A stretch of 54,303 nucleotides of DNA. Origin: Dehalococcoidia bacterium (GTDB lineage Bacteria; Chloroflexota; Dehalococcoidia; Bin125). The position numbers were made by a program, and so were the translations under genes. Positions 27,377 to 35,612 of this stretch are shown piece after piece. Location: positions 1 to 54,303 of the forward strand of contig JAJDZG010000083.1 of NCBI GenBank assembly GCA_022824765.1, given 5' to 3'. How positions within the stretch are numbered: position 1 is the first letter of the stretch; every line of letters starts with the position of its first letter. The notes beneath the pieces are model-generated. The model did not search any database and was not told where the DNA came from. It saw only the letters and a list, made by a program, of their open reading frames with translations.

Positions 27377-28678
27377 CTACTCCAGCCGGCCGAGCGGGTC
27401 GACCGCCGCGCCGTTGATGATGATTTCGAAGTGTAAGTGCGCACCTGACGAGTTGCCGGTGTTGCCGACCGTGCCGATGAACTCGTTCGCGTCAACCCAC
27501 TGACCCTCCCAGACCCAAATCTCGTCCAGGTGCGCGTAGCGGGACTTGTACCCGCCGCCGTGGTCGATCTCAATCCAGTTGCCGTACGACGGCCCCCAGG
27601 TCGCGACCGAAATCTGTCCCGCAGCAGTCGAGCCGACGATCGTCCCGACCGGCGCCGTGAAGTCCACCCCCGTGTGATAGCCGTACGCGTTTCCCCGTGG
27701 TGTGCCGAACGGATCGCTGATCCGGTCGTAGCCGAGCGGCCATTTGAAGACCGGCGGCGACCACACGGCCGCGCCCCCTCCCCCGCCAGACGACACAGAC
27801 GGCGCAGAGACGACCGAGGCCGATCCCTGCACCAACAGCAGCGTCTGGCCAGCGTAGATCTGTTGCGGGTTGCTGATCTCGTTGGCAGGCCAGGCCAGAG
27901 TCAGCGCCTCGTCCGCCTGGAACTTGTGCATCAGCGACGAAAAGGCATCACCCGGCTGCACCGTGTAGACCAGGCCGTCCACCGGCGGCAACACGATCTC
28001 GTGGCCGATCGTCAGCTGGTTGGGGTCGTAGATGTCGAAGTTGTTGAAGAGCACCGTCGCCTCGTTCAGTCCGAAGGCGGCAGCGATGCTCGACGCGGTA
28101 TCGCCCGCCTCAATGACGTAGACGAACGAGACGGGCAACTGGACGCCGGCGCTCAGCCCCAGGTAGTCGCGCAACCGCGATGCGGGATCATCCAGAGTTG
28201 CCGCCCCGCTCCCCCCGCTACGCAATGTCGCGTCGGTCGCGGCCGTCTGCACGTCATCAACAGCTGATCCGTCTGCCGCTGCCGTTGTGTTCGCCGGACG
28301 GTTCGCCGCGCTGGTCGCCGAACTCGTTGACGGATCGTCCGCCAGGCGGACTGAGTCCGCCGTCGCTGACCCGCTCGTGGTCGCTCCCTCGATCGCTGGA
28401 GGCGCACTGGCCTCGACGGCCTCGGCCGTTGCCGCGGGAGCAGTCGACTGCGGCAGCTCAATCGTCACCGGCGGAAGCTGTTGCTGCACGGCAGCGGGGA
28501 GCCGAAGGTCGAACACGACCGATGCCATCGCTGCGATGGCGGCCGCGAGCACGATGATTAGCGAGGTACGGCGGTCAGCGGCGGCGACTCGCAGCAAGCG
28601 CGACCGGTCATCCAGCGCCCAACCGCCCAGTAGGTCGGCACCCGCGAACCGGCTTCGCGCCTCAGCTTGCCTCAGCAT
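27377..28678 (-). CDS. LysM-domain M23 peptidoglycan endopeptidase
   Basis: Two LysM-like segments (YVIEAGDTASSIAAAFGLNEATVLFNN; YTVQPGDAFSSLMHKF) and M23 motifs YHTGVDFTAPVGTIV...GAHLHFEI; N-terminal TM. Confidence 0.9.
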   Translation of the reverse strand: MLRQAEARSRFAGADLLGGWALDDRSRLLRVAAADRRTSLIIVLAAAIAAMASVVFDLRLPAAVQQQLPPVTIELPQSTAPAATAEAVEASAPPAIEGATTSGSATADSVRLADDPSTSSATSAANRPANTTAAADGSAVDDVQTAATDATLRSGGSGAATLDDPASRLRDYLGLSAGVQLPVSFVYVIEAGDTASSIAAAFGLNEATVLFNNFDIYDPNQLTIGHEIVLPPVDGLVYTVQPGDAFSSLMHKFQADEALTLAWPANEISNPQQIYAGQTLLLVQGSASVVSAPSVSSGGGGGAAVWSPPVFKWPLGYDRISDPFGTPRGNAYGYHTGVDFTAPVGTIVGSTAAGQISVATWGPSYGNWIEIDHGGGYKSRYAHLDEIWVWEGQWVDANEFIGTVGNTGNSSGAHLHFEIIINGAAVDPLGRLE

Positions 28679-28769
28679 GGAGTCGTCCGCTCAGCGATCA
28701 TGATCCCATCTTAACGCAGCCCACCCAATCGGCATCGATCAGTGACCGCCGGATTGATCTCAGCCTCGC

Positions 28770-28798
28770 GTGACATCTCCCCTCGTCTGTGATACTAT
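28770..28798 (+). promoter_or_regulatory. Candidate sigma70-type promoter of the sirtuin leader
   Basis: -35 GTGACA (28770-28775), 17-nt spacer, -10 TACTAT (28793-28798). Confidence 0.55.
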
Positions 28799-28828
28799 GA
28801 CAGCGTCGGGACGAGAGAGGAGGCTCTC

Positions 28829-28894
28829 ATGCGCAAGCTGAATATCCACCTCGTCTTTGGAGTCCTTCAAGTCGACAGGCCAGGCTCCCACTAG
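28829..28894 (+). CDS. Candidate 21-aa leader mini-ORF MRKLNIHLVFGVLQVDRPGSH
   Basis: ATG with upstream GAGAGGAGG; TAG lies at the loop/stem edge of a 7-bp hairpin; an intrinsic terminator follows. Confidence 0.4.
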   Translation: MRKLNIHLVFGVLQVDRPGSH

Positions 28895-28913
28895 GGAGCC
28901 AGAGCCTCAGTAC

Positions 28914-28938
28914 AACGCCCCCGCAAAGGGGGCGTTTT
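28914..28938 (+). terminator. Intrinsic terminator between mini-ORF and sirtuin gene
   Basis: AACGCCCCC-GCAAA-GGGGGCGTT followed by TT: 9-bp GC-rich stem with a short T tract. Confidence 0.8.
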
Positions 28939-28969
28939 CGTATCTGCGGAATCTGCGAACATCGCGCCC

Positions 28970-29767
28970 ATGACTGAATCGTCCGGCCAGCATCAGGAAT
29001 CGATCGAGCGCGCCGCCGACTTGCTCGCGCAGTCTCGATACTGCATCGCCCTGACCGGCGCCGGCATTTCGGCCGAGTCGGGTATCCCCACCTTTCGCGG
29101 CAAGGACGGCCTCTGGACCAAGCACGGCGAACCGCCGCTGAACCAATACGAGCAGTTCTCCGCCGATCCCGCGCTGTGGTGGGAAAACGTCGCAGAACGC
29201 CGCCGCAACCCTGACGAGTTGACCGCCACAATCGCCGAGGCGCAGCCCAACGACGCCCACTACGCCATGGCCGAGCTGGAGCGCATTGGCGTCCTCAAGC
29301 ACATCATCACCCAGAACGTTGACGGCCTGCACCGCGCCGCGGGCGCTCAGTCCCTCACCGAGATTCACGGCTGCACCAGCCTGCTGCGCTGCATTGACTG
29401 CAACACGCGCTCGCCCTTTGACGAGCTGCCAGAACTCTTCCCGCCCCGCTGCGATCAGTGCGGCGGCATCGTCAAGACCGACACCGTGATGTTCGGCGAG
29501 CCGATTCCGCCCGATTGCCTGCAACGCTGCTACGAAGAGTCGTCCAAGGCAGACTGCGTGATCCTGGTCGGAACGACCGCCGTGGTCTCGCCCGCCGCGG
29601 ACTTCGCCTTCGCAATCGGACAGCGCGGACATCCGATGATCGAGGTCAATCTCGATCCCACGATCATCACCCAATACTGTGCGGTCGCAATCCATGATCG
29701 CGCCGGTGAGTTGATGTCTCGGATCGCGGCCGAAGTGAAACGCATCCAGTCCGATCCCGAGCCCTGA
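28970..29767 (+). CDS. NAD-dependent protein deacylase (SIR2/sirtuin)
   Basis: ALTGAGISAESGIPTFRGKDGLW; TQNVDGLHRAAG; two CxxC pairs CIDC...CDQCGG; FGEPIPP. Confidence 0.93.
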   Translation: MTESSGQHQESIERAADLLAQSRYCIALTGAGISAESGIPTFRGKDGLWTKHGEPPLNQYEQFSADPALWWENVAERRRNPDELTATIAEAQPNDAHYAMAELERIGVLKHIITQNVDGLHRAAGAQSLTEIHGCTSLLRCIDCNTRSPFDELPELFPPRCDQCGGIVKTDTVMFGEPIPPDCLQRCYEESSKADCVILVGTTAVVSPAADFAFAIGQRGHPMIEVNLDPTIITQYCAVAIHDRAGELMSRIAAEVKRIQSDPEP

Positions 29768-29802
29768 GCCGGGTTGGACAGATCGGTCCGTATACTCGCG
29801 GC

Positions 29803-31128
29803 ATGACCACCACCCCAAACCTCGGCATCAACTGGGACGACGTGACCGCAGAGATCACGTCAACCCTCCGCGACTTCCTGCGCATCAACACCTCCAACCC
29901 GCCGGGCAACGAGCAAGCGGCCGCTGAATGGCTCGCCACGCTGCTGGAACCTGAGGGCTACGAGTGCGAGTATGTCGAAGCCGGCCCAGGCCGCGTCTCA
30001 ATGCGCACCCGCCTCGCCGGCACCGGCGATGCGGCCCCGCTGATGCTGCTCAATCACACCGATGTCGTGCCCGTCCAAGAGGAATTCTGGGACGTCGATC
30101 CCTTCGCCGCCGTCGAGCAAGACGGCATGCTCTGGGGGCGCGGTGCGCTCGATATGAAGGGCATGGGCACCCTCGAACTGCTGATCATGCTGCTCTTCAA
30201 GCGACTCAAGCTGACCCCGCAGCGCGACATCATCTTCCTCGCCGTGGCCGACGAAGAAGCCGGCTCCGCCTTCGGCATGGAGTGGTTGGACCAAAACGAG
30301 CAGTCCTGGATTACCGAGCCCGAGTACGCGCTCAATGAGGGCGGCATGGGCGCCTTGAACATGCTCGGCTCCAACCGACCAGTCTTCGCCTGCGCGCCGT
30401 CCGAAAAGTCCCCGCTCTGGCTCAAGCTCCGTGCCGAAGGCCAGCCCGGACACGGCTCCACCCCGCACGGCGACAACGCCGTCGAGCGCCTGATTCGCGC
30501 GCTCTTCGCGATCCAGAACTGGGACCGCGCCGTGACGGTCCAGCCGCACACCGCCGAAGCCTTGCAGCGGATGCGCGACGCCAACGCCTGGCCCGGCTCC
30601 GCGCCCAGCGTGGCCCAGCTGTGCCAGACCTATCCCGCATTCGCCGCCGTCACCCGAGACACCATCTCCAACACCGGCGCGACCAGCGGGATCAAGCACA
30701 ACGTGATCCCCGCTGACGCCGAAGCCACGCTCGATTGCCGCCTCCTCCCCGGCGAAACCTACGACAGCTTCATCAAGCAGATGCGCGACGTGATCGACGA
30801 CGACAAGGTCGATGTCGAGGTCGTCTTCGGCAGTATGGGCCCATCGAGCAGCTTCGAGACCGAAATCGTGAGCGTGATTGAGGACGTCGTCCGCGAGCAG
30901 GTCGAGGGCGCGCTCGTCGTGCCGTCCACCTGCGTGGGCTTCACCGATTCGCGTGTGCTGCGTCGACATGGCGTACATTCCTATGGGTTCGTGCCGACCT
31001 TGATGGATGCCTCGCTCGCGGCCGGCGTGCACGGACACAACGAGCGCACTCCGATCGAAGGCCTGAACACCGGCATCCAGATCCTCTTTGAAGTCGTGCG
31101 GCGCTTCACCAACGCGCAGCGACTCTAG
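29803..31128 (+). CDS. M20 family metallopeptidase (ArgE/DapE/carboxypeptidase G2-like)
   Basis: NTSNPPGNEQAAAEWL; LLNHTDVVPVQEEFWDVDPF; GRGALDMKGMG; ADEEAGSAFGMEWL. Confidence 0.92.
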   Translation: MTTTPNLGINWDDVTAEITSTLRDFLRINTSNPPGNEQAAAEWLATLLEPEGYECEYVEAGPGRVSMRTRLAGTGDAAPLMLLNHTDVVPVQEEFWDVDPFAAVEQDGMLWGRGALDMKGMGTLELLIMLLFKRLKLTPQRDIIFLAVADEEAGSAFGMEWLDQNEQSWITEPEYALNEGGMGALNMLGSNRPVFACAPSEKSPLWLKLRAEGQPGHGSTPHGDNAVERLIRALFAIQNWDRAVTVQPHTAEALQRMRDANAWPGSAPSVAQLCQTYPAFAAVTRDTISNTGATSGIKHNVIPADAEATLDCRLLPGETYDSFIKQMRDVIDDDKVDVEVVFGSMGPSSSFETEIVSVIEDVVREQVEGALVVPSTCVGFTDSRVLRRHGVHSYGFVPTLMDASLAAGVHGHNERTPIEGLNTGIQILFEVVRRFTNAQRL

Positions 31129-31171
31129 CCGCCGTCCCGACTCCATTCCATCGTCAACAGGAGGTTGCATC

Positions 31172-31984
31172 GTGCGTCACTCACAGCTGGACGGTCAATG
31201 GGCGCTGATTTTGGGCGCGTCGTCAGGCTTTGGCGGCACGACCGCGGTCGCCTTGGCCGAGGCCGGCATGAACATCGCCGGTGTCCACCTCGATCGACGC
31301 TCGACGATGGCGAACGTGGACCGGATCACCTCTGAGATTGCCTCACACGGCCGAGAGGCGCACTTCGTCAACATGAACGCCGCCGACCCCGCCAAGCGCG
31401 CCGACATGCTGGACGACCTGAAGGCCAAACTCGACGCATCCGACGGACCCGCAACGGTCAGGATCATGCTGCATTCATTGGCCTTCGGGACACTAGGACC
31501 GTACATCGGCGAGGCGGACGACCGACCGATCACGCAGCGTCAGATGGAAATGACGCTGGATGTGATGGCCAACTCCGTCGTCTACTGGTCCCAGGACATG
31601 ATGGCGCGCGGACTGCTCGGCGCGGGCAGCAAGATCTATGGCATGACCTCCGGCGGCGACGTCCGGGTCATTCCCCAGTACGGCGCCGTCTCAGCGGCCA
31701 AGGCCGCACTGGCGGCCCACTTGCGACAGCTCGCCGTCGAGCTCGCTCCCATGGGTGTGGCGGCCAACGCGATCAAGGCCGGCATCACGCACACCCCAGC
31801 GCTCGAGAAGATTCCCGCCGGCATGCAGCTGCTCGACTTCGCAGAGAATCACAACCCTTCCGGTCGCGTCACCGAGCCGGCCGACATCGCCCGCGCCATC
31901 ATCGGGCTCAGCCTCGACGACTCCAACTGGGTCACGGGCAACACCATCAACGTCGACGGCGGCGAAGACATCACAGTGCTCTAA
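31172..31984 (+). CDS. SDR-family oxidoreductase (enoyl-ACP reductase-like)
   Basis: ALILGASSGFGGTTAVALAEAG; MTSGGDVRVIPQYGAVSAAKAAL; GRVTEPADIARAI; GTG start with AGGAGG. Confidence 0.85.
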   Translation: MRHSQLDGQWALILGASSGFGGTTAVALAEAGMNIAGVHLDRRSTMANVDRITSEIASHGREAHFVNMNAADPAKRADMLDDLKAKLDASDGPATVRIMLHSLAFGTLGPYIGEADDRPITQRQMEMTLDVMANSVVYWSQDMMARGLLGAGSKIYGMTSGGDVRVIPQYGAVSAAKAALAAHLRQLAVELAPMGVAANAIKAGITHTPALEKIPAGMQLLDFAENHNPSGRVTEPADIARAIIGLSLDDSNWVTGNTINVDGGEDITVL

Positions 31985-32035
31985 CTCGTCATTCGGCATA
32001 CCAGCCAAGCCCCGTCAAACCAGCGAAACCCCGTC

Positions 32036-32054
32036 ATTCCAGCTTGTCTGGAAT
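32036..32054. repeat. Short palindromic intergenic element (CGTCATTCCAG...CTGGAATCC type)
   Basis: ATTCCAG-CTTGT-CTGGAAT hairpin flanked by CGTC and CCC; resembles a common dispersed bacterial intergenic repeat. Confidence 0.5.
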
Positions 32055-32121
32055 CCCGCCCCTCGTTGCTAGACTGCACCCACTCTCCTCACGATGGACT
32101 GGAGCAAGACAGGAACATGGC

Positions 32122-33312
32122 ATGAGCGATCCAATTCGAGGACAGACAGCGATCTGCGGTCTCGGCATCACAGAAATGGGCAAGGTCTACGGACACGACG
32201 CCTCGTGGTTCGCCGGTGAGGCGATCCGCCTCGCCGTTGAAGACGCCGGACTCCAGAAGGACGACCTGGACGGTCTGCTGATCAACCCAGGCATCACCGG
32301 AATGATGGGTACGGGCATCAGCATTCCCCTCCAGAACTATCTCGGCCTGCGCAACCTGCGCCTGCTCAATCACATGAACTCATTCGGCGCAACCGCCTCC
32401 GCGATGGTCCACTTTGCGGCCATGGCCGTGCATCACGGCATGGCCAACTACGTCGCCTGCGTCTTCTCCGACGCTCCACTGCAGCAGGGCGGATCCGCCG
32501 GCGCCGCCTACGGCGGCGCGGGACGCCGCGGACCGACCGGTATGGCCTCGCTCATGCCGGCCTTCGGCTTCTACGGCGCCAACACGTCCTACGCGCTCGC
32601 TGCGCGACGCTACATGGAGCAGTACGGAATCACCAACAACGACCTCGGCCGCGTCTCCGTGACCCAGCGCCGCTACGCCGTCGACAATCCGCACGCAACC
32701 ATGCGCCAGCCCTTGACGCTCGAGGATTACCACAACTCGCGCTGGATCGTAGATCCGTTCCACCTGCTCGACTGCTGCCTCGTCTCCAATGGAGCGGTCT
32801 GCACGATCGTGACGACCGCCGAACGGGCCAAGGACCTCCCCTCATCGCCGGCCTACATCTGGGGCATGGGACAGGGCCACCCGGGCAACCTGCCCCACGC
32901 CGAAGTCGAGACCTACACCACGTCCGGTGCCACCATCGCCGGTGAGACCGCCTACAACATGGCCGGCGTCGGACCCGAAGACGTCGACATCTGCGAGTTC
33001 TACGACTGCTACACCTACACAGTGCTACGCACGATCGAGGACTACGGGCTGGCCAAGCCCGGCGAGGCGATCGGACTCTACCCCGACGACCCGTCCGACC
33101 CCGAGGCCGATCTGCCACTGATCAACACCGGCGGCGGACAGCTCTCCTCCTACTACATGTGGGGCATGACGCCAATCTCCGAGGGCGTCATCCAGGCCCG
33201 CGGATCGGGCGGCGACCGCCAGGTCGAGCAGCATGACATCGTGCTCTGCTCCGGCAACGGCGGCACGCTCGACACACACGGCACCCTGATCCTCTCGCCC
33301 AACGCCAACTAG
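32122..33312 (+). CDS. Thiolase-family / lipid-transfer-like protein
   Basis: GLGITEMGKVYGHDASWFAGEAIRLAVEDAGLQKDDLDGLLINPG; GVGPEDVDICEFYDCYTYTVLRTIEDYG; LCSGNGGTLDTHGTLIL. Confidence 0.85.
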   Translation: MSDPIRGQTAICGLGITEMGKVYGHDASWFAGEAIRLAVEDAGLQKDDLDGLLINPGITGMMGTGISIPLQNYLGLRNLRLLNHMNSFGATASAMVHFAAMAVHHGMANYVACVFSDAPLQQGGSAGAAYGGAGRRGPTGMASLMPAFGFYGANTSYALAARRYMEQYGITNNDLGRVSVTQRRYAVDNPHATMRQPLTLEDYHNSRWIVDPFHLLDCCLVSNGAVCTIVTTAERAKDLPSSPAYIWGMGQGHPGNLPHAEVETYTTSGATIAGETAYNMAGVGPEDVDICEFYDCYTYTVLRTIEDYGLAKPGEAIGLYPDDPSDPEADLPLINTGGGQLSSYYMWGMTPISEGVIQARGSGGDRQVEQHDIVLCSGNGGTLDTHGTLILSPNAN

Positions 33313-33321
33313 GAAGCGCTC

Positions 33322-33726
33322 ATGGCATACGACAAGCCGCTCCCCAACCCCGACGAGCAAACACAGCCGTTCTTCGACGCGCTGCAGAACCACAAGCTGC
33401 TCCTGCAGTACTTCCCATCCGCCGACCATTACCAGTTCCCCTTCAGCGACCGCTGCTACAAGGATTGGTCGACCGATTGGGAATGGCGCGAGTCGACCGG
33501 CTCAGGCGAGGTCTACTCCTGGGTGCGGATGCATCAGCTCTACCACCCATCGTGGAAGGCAGAGATTCCCTACACGCTCGCCGTGGTCCAGCTCGACGAG
33601 GGCCCGCGCATGAACACCAACCTGGTCAATGTCCAGGCCGACGACATCAAGGTCGGCATGCGCGTGCAAGTCGTCTTCGATGACGTCACCAACGAGTTCA
33701 CCTTGCCCAAGTTCGAGCCCGCCTGA
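33322..33726 (+). CDS. OB-fold (DUF35-type) protein paired with the thiolase-like protein; zinc ribbon cysteines missing
   Basis: PNPDEQTQPFFDALQNHKLLLQYF...GSGEVYSWVRMHQLYHPSWKAEIPYTLAVVQLDEGPRMNTNLV..VGMRVQVVFDDVTNEFTLPKF. Confidence 0.8.
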   Translation: MAYDKPLPNPDEQTQPFFDALQNHKLLLQYFPSADHYQFPFSDRCYKDWSTDWEWRESTGSGEVYSWVRMHQLYHPSWKAEIPYTLAVVQLDEGPRMNTNLVNVQADDIKVGMRVQVVFDDVTNEFTLPKFEPA

Positions 33727-33838
33727 GCGACAAGCTGCTCGGTCGCCGCGCCCGCCCATATCCTGACAAACGCCGTTCCGATTCCTCTATAATCAGTCAA
33801 CCAGGCCCCGCCACTCGTTTGCAGATTGGAGAGATCGC

Positions 33839-34309
33839 ATGATCGAGACACTGGTCAGCATTGGCAAGCGCGTTCCGCTCTCTTTGGTGCTCGTCCTGCA
33901 CTGGGGGCTGTTCTGGTTGTTCAATGGCATCGACAAGTTCGCCAACAACAACTTCGGCGTCACCTTCAGCGAACATCTGCGGCTCAATCTGTTGCCCAAC
34001 ATCGGCATCGGCGACGGTGAAGCTGACCCCAGTTCCACGCTCCCCGAAATCATGGCCTACCTCGTCGGCATCGCCGAGATCGGGCTCGGCGTCGTCTTCC
34101 TGCTCACCGTCGGACTGTTCGTCCAAAAGCACGCGCAGCGTTGGGACCTGGCCAACATCGGACTCACGCTCAGCGTCCTGATGTTCCTCGTGCTCTCATT
34201 CGGTACGATCATCCTGGGCGACCGCAACGCGCTGCTGCAGCATGGCGTCTTCATCGGCACGCTGCTGCTGACCGCCATGACGTTGCGGCACTTCCAGAGC
34301 CAGGAATAG
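33839..34309 (+). CDS. Small integral membrane protein of unknown function
   Basis: About four TM segments (LSLVLVLHWGLFWLF; IMAYLVGIAEIGLGVVFLLTVGLF; IGLTLSVLMFLVLSFGTIIL; GVFIGTLLLTAMTL); TATAAT box upstream at 33788-33793. Confidence 0.7.
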   Translation: MIETLVSIGKRVPLSLVLVLHWGLFWLFNGIDKFANNNFGVTFSEHLRLNLLPNIGIGDGEADPSSTLPEIMAYLVGIAEIGLGVVFLLTVGLFVQKHAQRWDLANIGLTLSVLMFLVLSFGTIILGDRNALLQHGVFIGTLLLTAMTLRHFQSQE

Positions 34310-34331
34310 ACCGGCGCAGAGGTCGACAACG

Positions 34332-35612
34332 TTGACTCCAACAGAGGCAGGCGACGGAATCCCGGATTCCGCCGAGTGGCGCGCGCCGCTCGACGGCGTG
34401 CGCGTGATCGACTTCACCTGGATCGTCGCAGGGCCGACCTGTACACGACTGCTCGGTGACCTCGGCGCGGAAGTGATCCGCGTCGAGAACGAGCAGACGC
34501 TCGACTCGATTCGCTTCGGCCGTCCCCATCCGAACGGCTTCGACCCGCCCAACTCCAGCGGCATGTTCAACTGGCTGGACCGCAACAAGCGATCAATCAC
34601 CATCAACGCCCGCCATCCAGACGGACTGGCACTGATCAAGCAGCTGATCCGCGTCTCCGACGTGCTCGTCGAGAACTACTCCTCGCGCATCCTCGAGAAC
34701 TGGGGGCTGAGCTACGCGGAGCAATGCGCCGAAAATCCGCAGATCATCTACGTCTCGCTCTCCGGATTCGGACACTCCGGTCCACAGCGCGACTACTCGA
34801 CCTGGGGACCGACGGCGCAAGCGTTGAGCGGACTGACCTCAATGTCGGGCTTGCCCGAGGCACCCGAGCCAGCCGGCTGGGGATATTCCTACCTCGATCA
34901 CATGGCGGGCTTCACGGCCGCAGCGGCGATCACCGCCGCTCTGCGACATCGACGCGAGACCGGCCAGGGGCAGTGGATCGATCTCTCGCAGGTCGAAACC
35001 GGCATGGCCCTGACCGCCGGCGCCACCCTCGACTTCACGGTCAACGATCGGCGCTATCGCCAAACTGGCAATCCACCCGGCAACCGCGCCGTCTGGCCGC
35101 AGTCCGCGCCGCACAACACCTACCCCACCGCCGGCGATGACAACTGGATCATGATCACCTGCACCTCCGACGCCGAATGGGAGCGCTTCTGCGAGATCAG
35201 CGACCACCCGCATTGGCGATCGGACAGCCGCTTCGCCACGCTGCCCGCCCGGCTCCGACACGAGGACGAGCTCGACGAACAGATTGGCTCGTGGACGGCG
35301 GGTCAGGACGGTCGTGCGCTGATGCAGCGTCTGCAAGCCGCCGACGTGCCAGCCGGCGTCGTCCAAAACGGTCTGGACCTGGTCGTCAACGATCCCCAGA
35401 TGCACGCTCGCGAGTGGACGGCGACGCGCGACCACCCCATCATCGGTGAGCACCTGACCGACGGACTGCAGATTCGATTCTCTCGCACGCCAGCCCACCG
35501 CGACCGCGCAGCTCCAGTGCTCGGTGAGGCCAACCACTACGTCTTCAGCGATCTGCTCGGTCTCAGCGATACACAAATCGCCGAGCTGCATGAGAACGGT
35601 GCGTTGGGATGA
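34332..35612 (+). CDS. CaiB/BaiF (class III) CoA transferase
   Basis: GVRVIDFTWIVAGPTCTRLLGDLGAEVIRVEN; LDRNKRSITINARHPDGLALIKQLIRVSDVLVENYSSRIL; YSYLDHMAGFTAAAAITAALRHR (Asp present); TTG start. Confidence 0.9.
   Translation: MTPTEAGDGIPDSAEWRAPLDGVRVIDFTWIVAGPTCTRLLGDLGAEVIRVENEQTLDSIRFGRPHPNGFDPPNSSGMFNWLDRNKRSITINARHPDGLALIKQLIRVSDVLVENYSSRILENWGLSYAEQCAENPQIIYVSLSGFGHSGPQRDYSTWGPTAQALSGLTSMSGLPEAPEPAGWGYSYLDHMAGFTAAAAITAALRHRRETGQGQWIDLSQVETGMALTAGATLDFTVNDRRYRQTGNPPGNRAVWPQSAPHNTYPTAGDDNWIMITCTSDAEWERFCEISDHPHWRSDSRFATLPARLRHEDELDEQIGSWTAGQDGRALMQRLQAADVPAGVVQNGLDLVVNDPQMHAREWTATRDHPIIGEHLTDGLQIRFSRTPAHRDRAAPVLGEANHYVFSDLLGLSDTQIAELHENGALG

Noticed and set aside
29998-31170. 390-aa minus-strand ORF opposite the M20 peptidase
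   Set aside because: Antisense artefact; the plus strand has clear M20 motifs.
33763-33793. sigma70 promoter CTGACA...TATAAT upstream of the small membrane protein gene
   Set aside because: The -10 is perfect but spacing is 19 nt from the best -35; too weak to list as a supported promoter.
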